NCBI GenBank assembly: GCA_963575745.1
Contig: CAUYUJ010003570.1
Coordinates: forward strand, 520,053 to 584,052
Length of the DNA stretch: 64,000 nt
DNA from: Prorocentrum cordatum
Taxonomy: Eukaryota > Sar > Dinophyceae > Prorocentrales > Prorocentraceae
Direction: 5' to 3'
The translations under genes were made by a program, and so were the position numbers. Numbering within the stretch: position 1 is the first letter of the stretch; each line of letters starts with the position of its first letter. Of this stretch, positions 20,301-29,982 are shown piece by piece. The notes under the pieces are model-generated. The model worked only from the letters and a program-made list of their open reading frames with translations. It ran no database searches and was not told the origin of the DNA.

Positions 20301-23300
20301 CACTCGCACGGATCTTCATCGCCCCCACCCATGTCCCAGATCTCCGCGTCGGGATCGTCCATCGTGGTCGGCGCCCCGCCGAGCAAGCCTCCTCCCCTGG
20401 GCAGGCCGAGGCGGCGGGCCACGGGCAGGCGCCCCCCCCCCGCCGCAGCCGCGCGCGCCGCCCTCTGGCCCGCCCCGCCCCCGCCCTGCGTTGCGGCCGA
20501 CACCCCCGAACCCGTGGAACCTCCGCTCTGCCCGGTGCCCTCGTCGCCACCGGCGCCGCCAGTCTCGACGCCAGCCAGCGCTTCCGACGCGTCGGCGACC
20601 AGCTCGGCGAACGCAACCAGCTCCGGAGGCGGCGGCACGACCGGGTCGCCGTCGCGCGAACCCCCGACGCTGGCGTCGCCAGGCAGGTCGAGCACCACGC
20701 GGTCCAGACACTGGACGTCCAGGTTGCTCCGCAGACACACCTGGCCCACAGGGTTCGTGCTCCCATGGTACGGGTGGTACCGCACCACGTCGACGCGACC
20801 AGCTCTGCCGTACCGGTTGCAGCGGTGCGGCCACGGGCCGTACGTGCACTGTTCGTCGAGGACCAGGCGTTCGCCCGGCGGGTTCCGCTGGTCCTCCTGC
20901 GGTGGGCCGTACTCGATCCGCGCCCCATCGGGCAAGACCAAGTCCTTTCCTTTGCGCAAGCGCCGCCAGACGAAGGAGGCGGCCGGAAGCTTCCTGGACG
21001 GGTGGCTGTAGACCGCAGTCTCGTACTCGTGGTAGAAGCCGAGCCGGCACACCTTGCAGTGCTGAGGCACGTCGTCATTCGTCTTGTGCTTCCAGCAAGT
21101 GGGACCGCACCTGTGAAGGTGGCTCCGGATGATACACTTGCGTGCGTCCCGCGCGAAGCAGCGCGCCCAGGTGTGCGCCTCCTCCCTCGAGCCCTCCGCA
21201 AAGTGCATCGCCGCGGTGCCGTCCGCGCGCACGCGGTACGCAGGCTTGCGGCGGTACTGCGGCTGCAGCGTCGCGTGCGCACCCGTGAGAGGCTCGCCAA
21301 ATACCGCTGGGTACTGTGCCCGCTGCTCATGGGGATCGGGCTCTGGATCTGCCAGCGGCGCAAACGGGCGCTGCCGGAGCGGACCCTCTATTGCGGGCTG
21401 TTGCTGCTGCAGCGTCGCCCGCTCCTCCACGAGATCGACGTTGATCATGGCCGCAACCTGATTCCGCAGCTCTTCTGTGGACAATTTGTTGTCAGCACGG
21501 ACGGAGCGACGGCCCTCTTCGTACGCCGTCTTGCAAAACTTCCCGAGCTGACGACGCGAGGCGCCAGCGATGGCATTGTGCTTCAATTGGAGGTCGCTCT
21601 CCTCTCGCTTCCCGTCCGCGAACGCGAGTCGTCGATCCCGCGGGCCGAGCGGAAGCGGCGGCAGCCGGTCCGGCCCGTCCAAGCCCAGCTGCCGGCCCAC
21701 CTCCTCCGCCGCGTCGAACTGCACGCTGCCGACCGTGGCGAGCACGGCCTCCCTCCACTTCCTCAAACGCTCCTCGAGGCCTTCGACGTCCCCCGCGCGC
21801 AGCCTCGCGAGGAACGCGCCAGTCATCGGGTGCAGGCGCCACAGGTGGATGTGCGGATGGATGCCGCCGCGCCCCTGCGACTCCACGGGTCCGAAGAACG
21901 CGCGGACGAGCCCGAACGCTCCACGCGCCCCCGTGGCGGCCACGCCGTCGGAGACGCCCGTGGCCCCGCGCTGCGGCGTGACGCCGACGACATGCTCCAG
22001 GAACAGTTCCAGCATGAGGTTCGCGACCATGGCCTGCGACACCGGGTCAGCGGCCACCCGCCGCAGCATGTCCCGCGTCGAAGGCATCACGGGAGCAGTC
22101 TCCTCCAGCAGCCGCCATTGCTGCACGGAGGCGCCCTCGTACATCAGGGACACCATCAGGTTCCGAGTGTCCGCGATGTTCGGCGTCGTGAACACCAGGG
22201 GCGGACCGAAGAGCCGGGTGTAGCTGGTACTGATGTGCCGCAGCGTGGTCCGGTGCGCGTCGGAGCCGACAACATCACGGTTGCTGAGCAGCATGCTGCG
22301 CAGCGCGCTCTTGACGTTCCGGGGCACGCCCTCGTGGCCCAGGGCCTCCTTGATGCCCGCCCCCCTGCCGAGCACGGCCACGACCTGCGCCAGCTCCTCT
22401 GGCGTCAGTGCGGCGAGGTCCGCGATGTACTCCCCCAGGCGCTGCTTGCGCACGAATAACCTGGCCGACTGAATGATAGCCTTCATGCGCCAGAGGCAAT
22501 ACTGGGCCGTGAGCAGGTCAGCGTGGCGACGCCAGCGCGGCACGGGCGAGTCAGACGCGGCGGGCGCCCACGCGGCGTCGGGCGCGGGCGCCCGCGCAGC
22601 GTCGGGTGCCGAGACGTCGTCGGCGACCTCGTACTCGAGCTCCTCGCGAGCCATGAGGCACCTGCACCACTCGTCGTACGTCAACTTCGCCTCCCTCTCG
22701 AGTCCGAAGACGCCGTCGCCGTACGGAAACGCGACGGGGTCGAAAGCACTCCAGAAACCGGGGGAGAACATGCTGACAGGCTCGGTTCCAGTGGGCACGA
22801 CGACCCGGACCGCACGCCTCGCCCCCCCGCCCTCAGCGCCCCCGTCCGGCGCGCCGCCGCCGCCGCCGCCACCGGCCGCGCTCTTCCCGGCAACTCCCGG
22901 AGGAGGCCGCGTGGCCTGAATATTCTGCTCCGTCTGCTCCAGCTTCTTCGTGAGTGCCTCCTTCTTGCAGTTGGTGAGCAACTTCGCAGCCTTGTGGGCC
23001 TCTTTCGCAGCCTCCGCCAAGCGCCGGTCGGAATCTCGGTCCTGGAAATTCCCCATGCCGTCGCACTGCCGCGTTAGTGCCTCCGCGCGCTGCTTCTCGC
23101 GCACAATCACCTCCGCCCTCTGGGGGCTGAGGTGCACGTTCTGCCACTGCTTGTCCAGATCGGCCAGCATGTCGGAGTCCGCGACTGCGGCGCAGTACTC
23201 GCCCTCTTCGACACCCTCGCCGCCCCCTCCCTCACCAGCCTTGCCCTCGTCGCCCTCTGAGTCCTCCCCGCCAGCGCCCGCAGCTTCCTCACCGGTGGGG

Positions 23301-26300
23301 TCCCCGCCCCAGCCCCCTGCCTCGCCCCCGCCGTCAGCCGCCGCGTTCGCTTCGCCCTCCGCGCCCGCAGCGCCTGCACTCGCCCGCTTCGGCGCGGCAT
23401 CGGCCGGGCCCTCCTGGCGAGCGTCGCCGCCCTTACCCCCCACGGCCACGCACGCCGCGAGACAGCGAGGCAGGCCCAGGAGCGAGGAGCCGTCGCCATC
23501 GACGTCGCCCCCGGAGTCCGCAAAGTTTCGCGCGGCCTCTTCGTCCCACCGCACCGCGGCGCACTGCTCGTTCGTGTCGCGGAGGTACTCGTAAGCGCGC
23601 CTGAAATCGGCGAGGGGCACGCCGAGCTCCTCCAATAGCGCCTTCTGCAGGGTGGCGGGGTCGGACCCCGCGAAGACAATCTGCACGAACTCGACGAGGT
23701 CGCTCTCCCGCGGCGGCAGCGACAGCACCTGCCGACCGCCGTCCGCCTGCGGGAACGCCACGAAGTTCCCCACGTACGCCTTGATCTTCTGGTCGATTGG
23801 AGCCCACTCGCCAGAATCGGCCTTGCAGTTGAACCGCCGCACGATGCCCCGCGCGATGGGCAGCAGAAGCTTCGCGCCCAGCGTGAGATTCCGCAGCGGC
23901 AGTGGCAGCCGCCCGATCCAGAGGTCGTCGGCCAGCGCGCAGGTCGGCATCGTGGGCAACCTCTTGGTGAGCGCGCCGTGACACCCTGCACAGATGGGCA
24001 CCTTCTGCTTCGCGTCGGCCACGAGCACTCCGTCTGACTGGCGCCTGTCAATCGTGAAGCACTTCTTGTGCAAGAGCCACAGCTTCCCGTCTGGGCCAGG
24101 GTCGCGCACTGCGGACGCCTCCAGCTCCTCGAGGGGGATGCCGCCCGGGCGCTCGACGCCGTCGGGGCCCTCGCGCACGAAGCGCCACCGGGCGTGGTAC
24201 CGCGCCGGGTCCAGCAGCGCGTGGGCGCGCTGCCGCTGCGTCAGGCGCATGGCCTGAGCCTGCGCGCCTGCGGCCTCGGATGCCTCTCCCCTCGCCGCCT
24301 CGAGCTCGGCGCGCGCGGGCCGCTTCGGCACCTCGTCGCAGAGCAGCGAACGCTCCCCGGCGCCGTCCGGCTGCTGCCAGAAGTGCACGCGCTGCAGCTC
24401 GTCCGCCCAGTGGAGACGAGCGCAGACGCAGCAGGCGACCCTCGAGCGCACGGCGCGGCGACTCTGCCCAGGCTCGGGCCCCTCGGCGTCCGACGCCGCC
24501 GGAGCAGCGCCCAGCGCGTCCAAGTCCACGGGCGGCATGTCCACGCCCGCGGGCGGCACGGCCCCGTCCGCGCCTGGCGGCTTCCACCAGGCGCGCGGCG
24601 CGTCCGGCGCGGCAGCGGCGGCGGCGGCGCCCCCCGAGACGTCGGCGGGCGCTGCGCAGGCCGGCCAGTCGTGAGACCCCGTGACGAGGTGCTCAGAGAA
24701 GGCCTCCACGCACTGCCGCCACTCCTGGGGCCTCACGGGCCGCACGTCTCCGTCCTTCTCCGGCCACTGCTCGGCCAGGTAGAACAGGCGCTTCCTGTAC
24801 TCCGGCCACCCGTGGTGCTTTTTTTGCACGCGCGTCATGAAGCCGGCATGCGTGGCGAAGTTCTGGTCGCAAAGGCGGCACGGGAACGGCGGGAGAGCCT
24901 CCGGGGCCTCGTTGAACGCCCGCAGAGGGTGGCGCTCGTCACGCGGCAGAGGCACATACTTCGGCTGGAGCCTGGGCACGCGCGCCTTGCGAGCGGCAGC
25001 GATGGCCGGGGTAGGCACGGGCGGGGCGCCGCCGGCCTGCGCCTCGCGCAACCGCGCCTCCTTCACGGCCAAGCCGTACCGTTCCGGACACTCGCGCGTC
25101 AGGGAGCTGTGGCGCTTGTCCGGGCCCCACAGCCCGAAGGGTCGCTGCTCGGGACTGCCGTGGCTCCCACAGAACACTCCCTGACCCTTGCACGGGTTCC
25201 TGCTGCACTGCCAGAGAACGCATCCGCCCTTGCACGGGCGCCAGACGCGCGCGACGCACCTGCCCGCGGCGAGCGGCGCAAGGTCCAGGAGCCAGGCCGG
25301 CGAAGTGCCCTCCTCGCTCACGTGAGGGTCATCCAGAGCCACGTTCACCTCCACGTCCCCTGCCCTCACTGTCTGCCCTGCGAGGCGCTCCTCCTCTTCC
25401 TTCCGCAGCCGCTCCTGCTGCAACCGCTCCTGGTCCCTTCTCGCCGTCCCGCGAGTCCGCGGCCCTGGCCCCTCGGGAGCTGGCCTCTTGGGTCCGCCGC
25501 CGAGCAGCCGACCCGCACCCCCGCCCGCGCCCCCCTCGCGGTCGCCGCCCGCGCCACCGTCGCCCGGCCCCTGCGCACCAGAGCCGGACCCCGACGCTGG
25601 TCCACCGCCCGCACCGCTGCCCGAAGAGGACCCGCCGCCGCCGCCGCCGCCGCCCCCGGAAGAGTCGTCGCCGCCGGCCCCTCCTCCCACCACCTCATCC
25701 CCGCACCCCGCCAGCCGCAGCCATTCGCGGCATGTCCGGTCCAACCAGATGCGCACGAATTCCTGCGAATACTTCTTCGCCACCCTTGCAACACCCCGCG
25801 CGAGTTCCGCTTCCTTGAAATCGGGCTGCCCGCGCCGATCGGCGAACGCGTCCGGCCAAACACCGCCGTGACGGGCACGGAACTGGTTGAGGGCAATCAG
25901 AACGCCCTTGTCCGTCTCTGCAGCCGCGGCGCCCTTCTCCACCGCGGCGAGCAACGCGGGATCCCTCTCGAGCGCGGCGAGCAGGCGCTGCTGGTCCAGG
26001 TCCCAGTGCCCCGCGGCGAGGTTCCACGTGAAGCCCACGCCCGCCCGCTCCTGGCGCACGAAAGTCGCGACCTGCCGCGCCGCCTGAGGCTTCAGCATGA
26101 GGAGCTGCTGCCACACGGGCCACTCGGGGATCGCCTGCGGCTTCAGGTCCGCCAAATACACGGGCGGGACAGCACAGGAGATCTCCCGCGCGCACTCGGC
26201 GGCCTCCACCCGGTACATGATGTCGCGGTCGCCCTCGAGCTGCTGCAAGCGCGCGGCCAGGGCGCCACCCATACGAGCGACGCCGCCGCGCGCGCGGCAC

Positions 26301-27787
26301 CAGGCCCGCAACAGCCAGGGCTCCGCGGACACGTCGCCCGGCTCGCCCGCATAGTAGCCGCGCCGCCCCCGGGGGAACGCGTCGGCGGCGAAGCCCGACT
26401 CCACGGCCTCAGAGAAGAACGCGCCGCCATGGCCAGCCCACGATCTCGGGATACCGAAGACGCGCGGCCACGGCGACAGCCTGCTCCCGTCGGGCCCCGC
26501 GCGCTGGTACCAGGGCTCCAGGGCGCGTCGCTGGTCGAGCTGCACGCTCGCTTCGCAAGTGTCCTGGCGGAAGCACTCGTCCTCCAGCAGGAGGCGACGG
26601 AACACAGCGAATCCGTTCTCCCCCCTCGCCGCGCACTGGGCCGCCCGCGCGCGCTCCCTGGCGCGGGCGCGCTCCGCCTCCACCGCCTCGCGCTTCACCG
26701 CCTGGCTAGGCAGCTTCTTCGGCGCGAAATGCAACCTCTTACACCAACCATCAACCTCTCCGTCGGTCAGCTCCCGCGCGCCCTCGAAATCCTGCTGGCA
26801 CTTGTAGCACAGGAAATCGGAGGCCAGGCGCAGGAGCACGCCGCCGTGCACTGGGGCGCCAGCAGCGCCGTCCCGCCGCGCCTGCTCTGCGTACCGCGCC
26901 TGCCGCGTCGCCTCGCGCACCTCACCCGGCCTCCAGACCTCTCCCTCGGCGGCGTCCAGCGACGGCAGCAGCGGCGCGCGGACCGGCCCGGGCTTGCCGT
27001 CGTCGCGGAGCGGCGCGCGCCAGCGCAGCGGCTCGGGGCGGCAGCAGACCCAGACCTCGCGCTCCACGCCCTCCTGCTCGAGCCGTTGGAGCAGGCGCTG
27101 CCACTGCTCCCAAGGCTCCCGCACGTCCGACTTGGGCACGGGCGTGCGGCGCAGCAGCTCGGGGTCGGCCTGGCGCAGGCGCCGGATCGCCTGCGACCGC
27201 GCCACGTTGCCCTGCGCCGTGGCCGCGTCGAGCCCCAGGGCGACGTCCCGCAGCCGCTCCAGCTCCGCCACCTGCCGCTGCAGCTCCGCGTCCAGGGCCT
27301 CCCCCGCGAAGAACCTGGGCGCGACGGGCACCGACGACAGCATGCAGGTCGCCATCACGTACCGCACGAAATCCTTGTGCTCCTCGCCGATGCCCGTGGG
27401 CAGCTCCTCCTCGTCCGCCATGCCCTGCGGCTCTTCCCCCGCGTCCGCCATCACTGCGTCTCCCTCCTCCTGCTCCCTCCGCTCCTCGTCGCCCCTCTCC
27501 TGCTCCTGCTCTTCCTGCTCCTGCTCCTCCTCTTCCTGCTCCTCTTTCTCCTGCTCCTGTTCTTCCTCCTCCTCACCCTCCTCCCCGAGCGCCTCCCGGC
27601 GCCGCTCTTCGGCCGCCGGGGCAGCCATGGCTTCGCGGACCCGCCTGTCTTTGGCCAGGGCAGCGAAGACGTCGAGCCCGAGCGGGGCGCCCTGCAGCGC
27701 GTCCACGCACGACAACAGGGCGCCCACGAGCGCGGACTTCACCCGCCGAGCGAGCGCCCTGTCTGCCCTCTGGAACCTAGCGAACAT
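17201..27787 (-). CDS. Helitron-like Rep/helicase protein, copy A main frame
   Basis: An uninterrupted 3,528-codon frame, the bulk of the transposase. In order: acidic Glu-rich linker (~70-130); Cys-rich FLCYKCQQDF (~325); Cys/His block RCVARVW...QC...FC..H (~842-873); a C2H2-like finger CRLCDQNF (~970) that has lost its first His; CCVCARLHW; ICAGCHGAL...LWIGRLP, a DUF6570-like region common in Helitrons (~1255-1400); FGPPLVFTTPNIADTRN and VESQGRGGIHPHIHLW, the Rep nuclease with its HUH motif (~1976); HLHRCGPTCWKH zinc-type block; HYQTDYTTK, the YxxxYxxK catalytic tyrosines (~2639); Pif1-type helicase with Walker A GEGGTGKT (~3299) and VIVEEVSM (~3380). Helicase motif III reads LVFFYQLGPV where copy B has LGDFYQLGPV; the change lies in an A8-9 run, so ATPase/helicase activity is probably lost or the base calls are wrong. 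The upstream frame ends at a small deletion near 27990. Confidence 0.85.
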   Translation of the reverse strand: MFARFQRADRALARRVKSALVGALLSCVDALQGAPLGLDVFAALAKDRRVREAMAAPAAEERRREALGEEGEEEEEQEQEKEEQEEEEQEQEEQEQERGDEERREQEEGDAVMADAGEEPQGMADEEELPTGIGEEHKDFVRYVMATCMLSSVPVAPRFFAGEALDAELQRQVAELERLRDVALGLDAATAQGNVARSQAIRRLRQADPELLRRTPVPKSDVREPWEQWQRLLQRLEQEGVEREVWVCCRPEPLRWRAPLRDDGKPGPVRAPLLPSLDAAEGEVWRPGEVREATRQARYAEQARRDGAAGAPVHGGVLLRLASDFLCYKCQQDFEGARELTDGEVDGWCKRLHFAPKKLPSQAVKREAVEAERARARERARAAQCAARGENGFAVFRRLLLEDECFRQDTCEASVQLDQRRALEPWYQRAGPDGSRLSPWPRVFGIPRSWAGHGGAFFSEAVESGFAADAFPRGRRGYYAGEPGDVSAEPWLLRAWCRARGGVARMGGALAARLQQLEGDRDIMYRVEAAECAREISCAVPPVYLADLKPQAIPEWPVWQQLLMLKPQAARQVATFVRQERAGVGFTWNLAAGHWDLDQQRLLAALERDPALLAAVEKGAAAAETDKGVLIALNQFRARHGGVWPDAFADRRGQPDFKEAELARGVARVAKKYSQEFVRIWLDRTCREWLRLAGCGDEVVGGGAGGDDSSGGGGGGGGGSSSGSGAGGGPASGSGSGAQGPGDGGAGGDREGGAGGGAGRLLGGGPKRPAPEGPGPRTRGTARRDQERLQQERLRKEEEERLAGQTVRAGDVEVNVALDDPHVSEEGTSPAWLLDLAPLAAGRCVARVWRPCKGGCVLWQCSRNPCKGQGVFCGSHGSPEQRPFGLWGPDKRHSSLTRECPERYGLAVKEARLREAQAGGAPPVPTPAIAAARKARVPRLQPKYVPLPRDERHPLRAFNEAPEALPPFPCRLCDQNFATHAGFMTRVQKKHHGWPEYRKRLFYLAEQWPEKDGDVRPVRPQEWRQCVEAFSEHLVTGSHDWPACAAPADVSGGAAAAAAAPDAPRAWWKPPGADGAVPPAGVDMPPVDLDALGAAPAASDAEGPEPGQSRRAVRSRVACCVCARLHWADELQRVHFWQQPDGAGERSLLCDEVPKRPARAELEAARGEASEAAGAQAQAMRLTQRQRAHALLDPARYHARWRFVREGPDGVERPGGIPLEELEASAVRDPGPDGKLWLLHKKCFTIDRRQSDGVLVADAKQKVPICAGCHGALTKRLPTMPTCALADDLWIGRLPLPLRNLTLGAKLLLPIARGIVRRFNCKADSGEWAPIDQKIKAYVGNFVAFPQADGGRQVLSLPPRESDLVEFVQIVFAGSDPATLQKALLEELGVPLADFRRAYEYLRDTNEQCAAVRWDEEAARNFADSGGDVDGDGSSLLGLPRCLAACVAVGGKGGDARQEGPADAAPKRASAGAAGAEGEANAAADGGGEAGGWGGDPTGEEAAGAGGEDSEGDEGKAGEGGGGEGVEEGEYCAAVADSDMLADLDKQWQNVHLSPQRAEVIVREKQRAEALTRQCDGMGNFQDRDSDRRLAEAAKEAHKAAKLLTNCKKEALTKKLEQTEQNIQATRPPPGVAGKSAAGGGGGGGAPDGGAEGGGARRAVRVVVPTGTEPVSMFSPGFWSAFDPVAFPYGDGVFGLEREAKLTYDEWCRCLMAREELEYEVADDVSAPDAARAPAPDAAWAPAASDSPVPRWRRHADLLTAQYCLWRMKAIIQSARLFVRKQRLGEYIADLAALTPEELAQVVAVLGRGAGIKEALGHEGVPRNVKSALRSMLLSNRDVVGSDAHRTTLRHISTSYTRLFGPPLVFTTPNIADTRNLMVSLMYEGASVQQWRLLEETAPVMPSTRDMLRRVAADPVSQAMVANLMLELFLEHVVGVTPQRGATGVSDGVAATGARGAFGLVRAFFGPVESQGRGGIHPHIHLWRLHPMTGAFLARLRAGDVEGLEERLRKWREAVLATVGSVQFDAAEEVGRQLGLDGPDRLPPLPLGPRDRRLAFADGKREESDLQLKHNAIAGASRRQLGKFCKTAYEEGRRSVRADNKLSTEELRNQVAAMINVDLVEERATLQQQQPAIEGPLRQRPFAPLADPEPDPHEQRAQYPAVFGEPLTGAHATLQPQYRRKPAYRVRADGTAAMHFAEGSREEAHTWARCFARDARKCIIRSHLHRCGPTCWKHKTNDDVPQHCKVCRLGFYHEYETAVYSHPSRKLPAASFVWRRLRKGKDLVLPDGARIEYGPPQEDQRNPPGERLVLDEQCTYGPWPHRCNRYGRAGRVDVVRYHPYHGSTNPVGQVCLRSNLDVQCLDRVVLDLPGDASVGGSRDGDPVVPPPPELVAFAELVADASEALAGVETGGAGGDEGTGQSGGSTGSGVSAATQGGGGAGQRAARAAAAGGGRLPVARRLGLPRGGGLLGGAPTTMDDPDAEIWDMGGGDEDPCECDLADAYDLRPPPPPTPEQRGVEQAVGLAEPHGEDTARFCAAACYEGSRPGFVFKKGEQGLGYYSDRRAERELSEAAVQREPKSRARGRVASNAAASGRPASSAPSSPAAAAAAGASGSGPPGSLQEHVLHSLEAVFMDAINMAHYQTDYTTKAGPIAGDLGVLHAQSTGLEWLRLQQKAEREADEAAEAEGEEDVDGARAAAAARRSGWGGVLDSARRTVIKLTTSSHRSLLKKLPEMMFQMQYGHECYCSHDTWTLYCKGIVALAFQASSAVHQKMDDFWTDPRADHIEVDQPAAGEEDGEGGGGIMDALGDGRAALHAEVVDGVVGEGAAAGTAGEGKPEQEQQQAVAYKARLDHDMKMDWLHRGNREPLKSMGMYHYAMYVYTAQANPLHFDPQDFETYAFADTHPTAAFRVQRLRVGAPFRVPKFFGFTMPSKEKEAEVNALFKSVIFRPLQPAEKGAAAWAPYRAGVDASGKHEPAWEEWWANQLALSRQYEECERRAGKWFTIEDIDLNRGSEDGPGHFAQRPSAAEFMARWTVQVATNLDVEAEAKGRPRTKVRPEAKDFEQSAELEAVGNRPAGEADEEGAGAGGGALDGFVQEVDEGEADEAWAAHRQMPAHALKDSEVPAVAQLELIRGSSQSLVYKNIFLDGYAKDHKPQPAVASTGMQTGFRGLELDDSQFEEGKAQQKEAFRYRKKGAEGLPGDGDGRSGLAGSAPAVLVPGRPPAPAVAGDEKRPPRARDIAERLFDEWANRAENPVTFNQEQKAVVALLVGQVEAIVAYHQDLDSGKSPKPVEQMALLLHGEGGTGKTEVVKLLRRLLNEVFGAGSDIAVASSNSAARVIGGETIHSGFGLSGQQAMDIITLSRHKVDDIVDRMNDLKAVIVEEVSMVPPQLLGAASFRMCKARKAQYNCDVNLYMARGHTFGKSPIVMFLVFFYQLGPVSGKGRRSSLLQPESPEAPVHVRNGQSMFLDGLTHAMFLYETHRFKDRLVTPHAPCPFMPGLLEDHEAGQKVYGRAEKDGAKVGGPTW

Positions 27788-29430
27788 ATCCGGCGTGACC
27801 TCCGCGCGCCGCTCCTCCGCGAGGCAGTCAGCCGGGTCCTCCTCCCCCTCCTGCTCTTCCTCCTCCTCGCAGGCCTCCTCCTCCTCCGCCGCGCGCTGCA
27901 GCAGCTCCTGCCGCCGCGCCTCGAGCGCCCGCGCCCCCGCCCCCCTACGCTCGGCATCGCGGCGCGCGGCGGCCGCCTGCGCGCACGCAGCGCGTCGAAG
28001 GTGTCGGTCGCGTTAAACGACGCCTCGCGGCCCCCACGCTCGCGATTCGCGATGAACTTGGCCAGCTTGCGCTCCTCGTCATCCTCGGCCCTCTCCACGG
28101 GCATCCCCTGGTTCTTCTCGCACCACGCCTCGAGCGCCTGGGCCTGGATGAGATCCGCGCCCAGCGCCGCCTCCAGCTGCGCGCGCCAGCCCTCGTCGAG
28201 GCCCTCGACGCCGCGCGCTCGGACGTTCCCCACCCAACGCGCGAGCAGGTGCTCCCGCGGATCGTCGTCGCGACCGAAGCGCTGCGGCCCTCGCCCGTGC
28301 CTCTCCACGAACGCCTTCACCTCGAGCACGCGCTCCTGCGCCGTCCGCCGCTGCCACGCACGCCTGTCCACCAAACGATCGAACCTCTCCTTGTTGTCAT
28401 CAGCCAGCTCGTTTTGGCCAGTGCAGACATTGTTGATCCAACGCGCGAGCTTTGCCTCCTCCTCGTCTTCTGGCTCTCGCTTCGGCAGCTCGTCGAGCAC
28501 CTCCACGTGCTCCCCGATGCGGTCCAGCATCGCGCGGGCGCGCGCACGCCTCTCCTCCCGCCGGTCCACGAGCCCGTCGAACCGCGCGCGCTGCTCGGGG
28601 GTCAGCGCCACCTCCCCAAAACTCACGTGACGAACCCATTTTCCGAGCGCGGACTCACGCTGGTGCGGCAAACGGCCGTGCTCCTCCACGTGCCTCGCCA
28701 GCTCGCCCAGCATCTCCTCCGAGTGGTCCCGCGATCGCGCCTCCACGCCAGCATGCTGGACACCGCTCATGTCGATGCCCAGGTGCGCCGCGAGCGCAGC
28801 CCTGTGCGCATCGGCCTCCAATCGCACCCGCTTCTGTTGCTGAACATTCCATTGCCGCGAGGATGGCGCGTCTTCGTCGCCCTCCGCCCGCAATCGCGTT
28901 GCCAGCTCATGCAACTGATTGCGAGTCATGCGCGCCAACACCTCCGCGTCCACACCGTCGCGCGCGCCCCCGCGCGCGCCCTGCGCCCCTGCGGCACCCT
29001 GCTCCACGCGGCGCTTCGGCGCCCCGGCCCTCAGCGCGCCACGCCCCGCACCCGCTCGCGGCGACCGCGACACCGAGCTCGAACGCCCGCGAGCGACGAC
29101 GCGACACCACGGCGCGCTCTCGGCTTCCCCCCACTCTACATCTCCAGAACCCACCCACTCCTCCACCGCGCACACGTGGCCGCCGTCGAGCCACAGCAGA
29201 GCACCAGCACAGAAGCCCGCCGCGTCCCCCAGCGCCCACGCCACACGCCTTCCTTCCTGCGCTTCGAACGCTTCCGCAGATTCCGCAGAGAACACGCGCA
29301 AGTGCAGGAAGCGGGAGCGCAAGTACAGATTCCAGCGCTGCAACAGCGACCCACAAGCGCCCGAACCCTCGTGGTTCTTACACGCGCGACCGAAATGCCG
29401 CGCGGCGTCGCCCCCCACGAGATCAGCCAC
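27739..29430 (-). CDS. Helitron-like protein copy A: region with helicase-associated-type repeats
   Basis: 563 codons just upstream of the main frame. After a Gly/Arg-rich part, residues ~200-500 contain several repeats with the pattern hydrophobic-helix, EHGxxP, variable loop, LxxWV/I: ELARHVEEHGRLP...LGKWVRHV, EHVEVLDELP...LARWINNV, VKAFVERHGRGP...LLARWVGNV, LEAWCEKNQGMP...LAKFIANR. This resembles the helicase-associated (HA) domain, a small helical DNA-binding repeat. It would give the transposase DNA contacts outside the Rep domain. It is in the same frame as the 29455-29982 piece, separated only by one stop, and loses frame with the main ORF near 27990, where copy B has about 7 extra bases. 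Confidence 0.7.
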   Translation of the reverse strand: MADLVGGDAARHFGRACKNHEGSGACGSLLQRWNLYLRSRFLHLRVFSAESAEAFEAQEGRRVAWALGDAAGFCAGALLWLDGGHVCAVEEWVGSGDVEWGEAESAPWCRVVARGRSSSVSRSPRAGAGRGALRAGAPKRRVEQGAAGAQGARGGARDGVDAEVLARMTRNQLHELATRLRAEGDEDAPSSRQWNVQQQKRVRLEADAHRAALAAHLGIDMSGVQHAGVEARSRDHSEEMLGELARHVEEHGRLPHQRESALGKWVRHVSFGEVALTPEQRARFDGLVDRREERRARARAMLDRIGEHVEVLDELPKREPEDEEEAKLARWINNVCTGQNELADDNKERFDRLVDRRAWQRRTAQERVLEVKAFVERHGRGPQRFGRDDDPREHLLARWVGNVRARGVEGLDEGWRAQLEAALGADLIQAQALEAWCEKNQGMPVERAEDDEERKLAKFIANRERGGREASFNATDTFDALRARRRPPRAAMPSVGGRGRGRSRRGGRSCCSARRRRRRPARRRKSRRGRRTRLTASRRSGARRSRRICSLGSRGQTGRSLGG

Positions 29431-29454
29431 TGCGCTCTGCAGGCACTTCCCACG

Positions 29455-29982
29455 TCACTCGACGGGAGAACTGGCGCGCGCGCAGCGGTTCCCCCGCCCG
29501 CGCCCGCCGCGCGGCCGTGGGCGCGGTGGGCGCGCGGCACCGAACGCACTCGCAGACATGGGCACGGCGCCGTCCTGCGTCGCTCCGCTGAGCCCCGCCG
29601 GACACGCTCCGAGAGCGATCATGGCGCAGCCAGCGCACACGGCCAGGTCCCCGACGAAGCCCTTGGACTCCTGCGCAGTCGGGCACTTCGCCCCGCCGAC
29701 GCCCACGCCCGGCGAGAAACGGCACGCACAGACGCGGCGGCGGCCACACGTCCGCGCCGAGAGCCCGTAGAGCACGCAGCAGAACCACCTGGCAGTAACG
29801 ACCGCCGCTGCACGATCGGCAAGCTCGGGCGCGTCCGGGAGCTCCCGCGCAAACACATCCTGGTGCCGCCACCAGCGCGCCACCGCGATCTTCCTCGTCA
29901 TCACCACTCTGCTGTCTGGCTGTGGTGGGCACACGCCGAGAGCAACGAGAACGCAGGCAGCGCGCAAGGCCGCATCGCCCAC
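29455..29982 (-). pseudogene. Helitron-like protein copy A: N-terminal Cys-rich part, ended by a nonsense change
   Basis: 175 codons matching copy B 61975-62520. It has two copies of a motif like ALRAACVLVALGVCP / AVCAGCAMIALGACPAG and a Cys-rich middle (WFCCVLYGLSARTC). The stop at 29455-29457 is TGA where copy B has TGG, a single-base W-to-stop change; the same frame resumes as the 29430-27739 ORF. The function of this part is unknown. Homology to copy B ends near 30157. Confidence 0.7.

Noticed and set aside
24068-28630. A 1,520-codon plus-strand frame and similar long plus-strand frames (13108-15159, 50749-52329, 56537-60283)
   Set aside because: They lie opposite the Rep/helicase/USP coding strand, have biased Arg/Pro/Leu-rich composition and contain no motifs. 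They are antisense shadows of GC-rich codon use.
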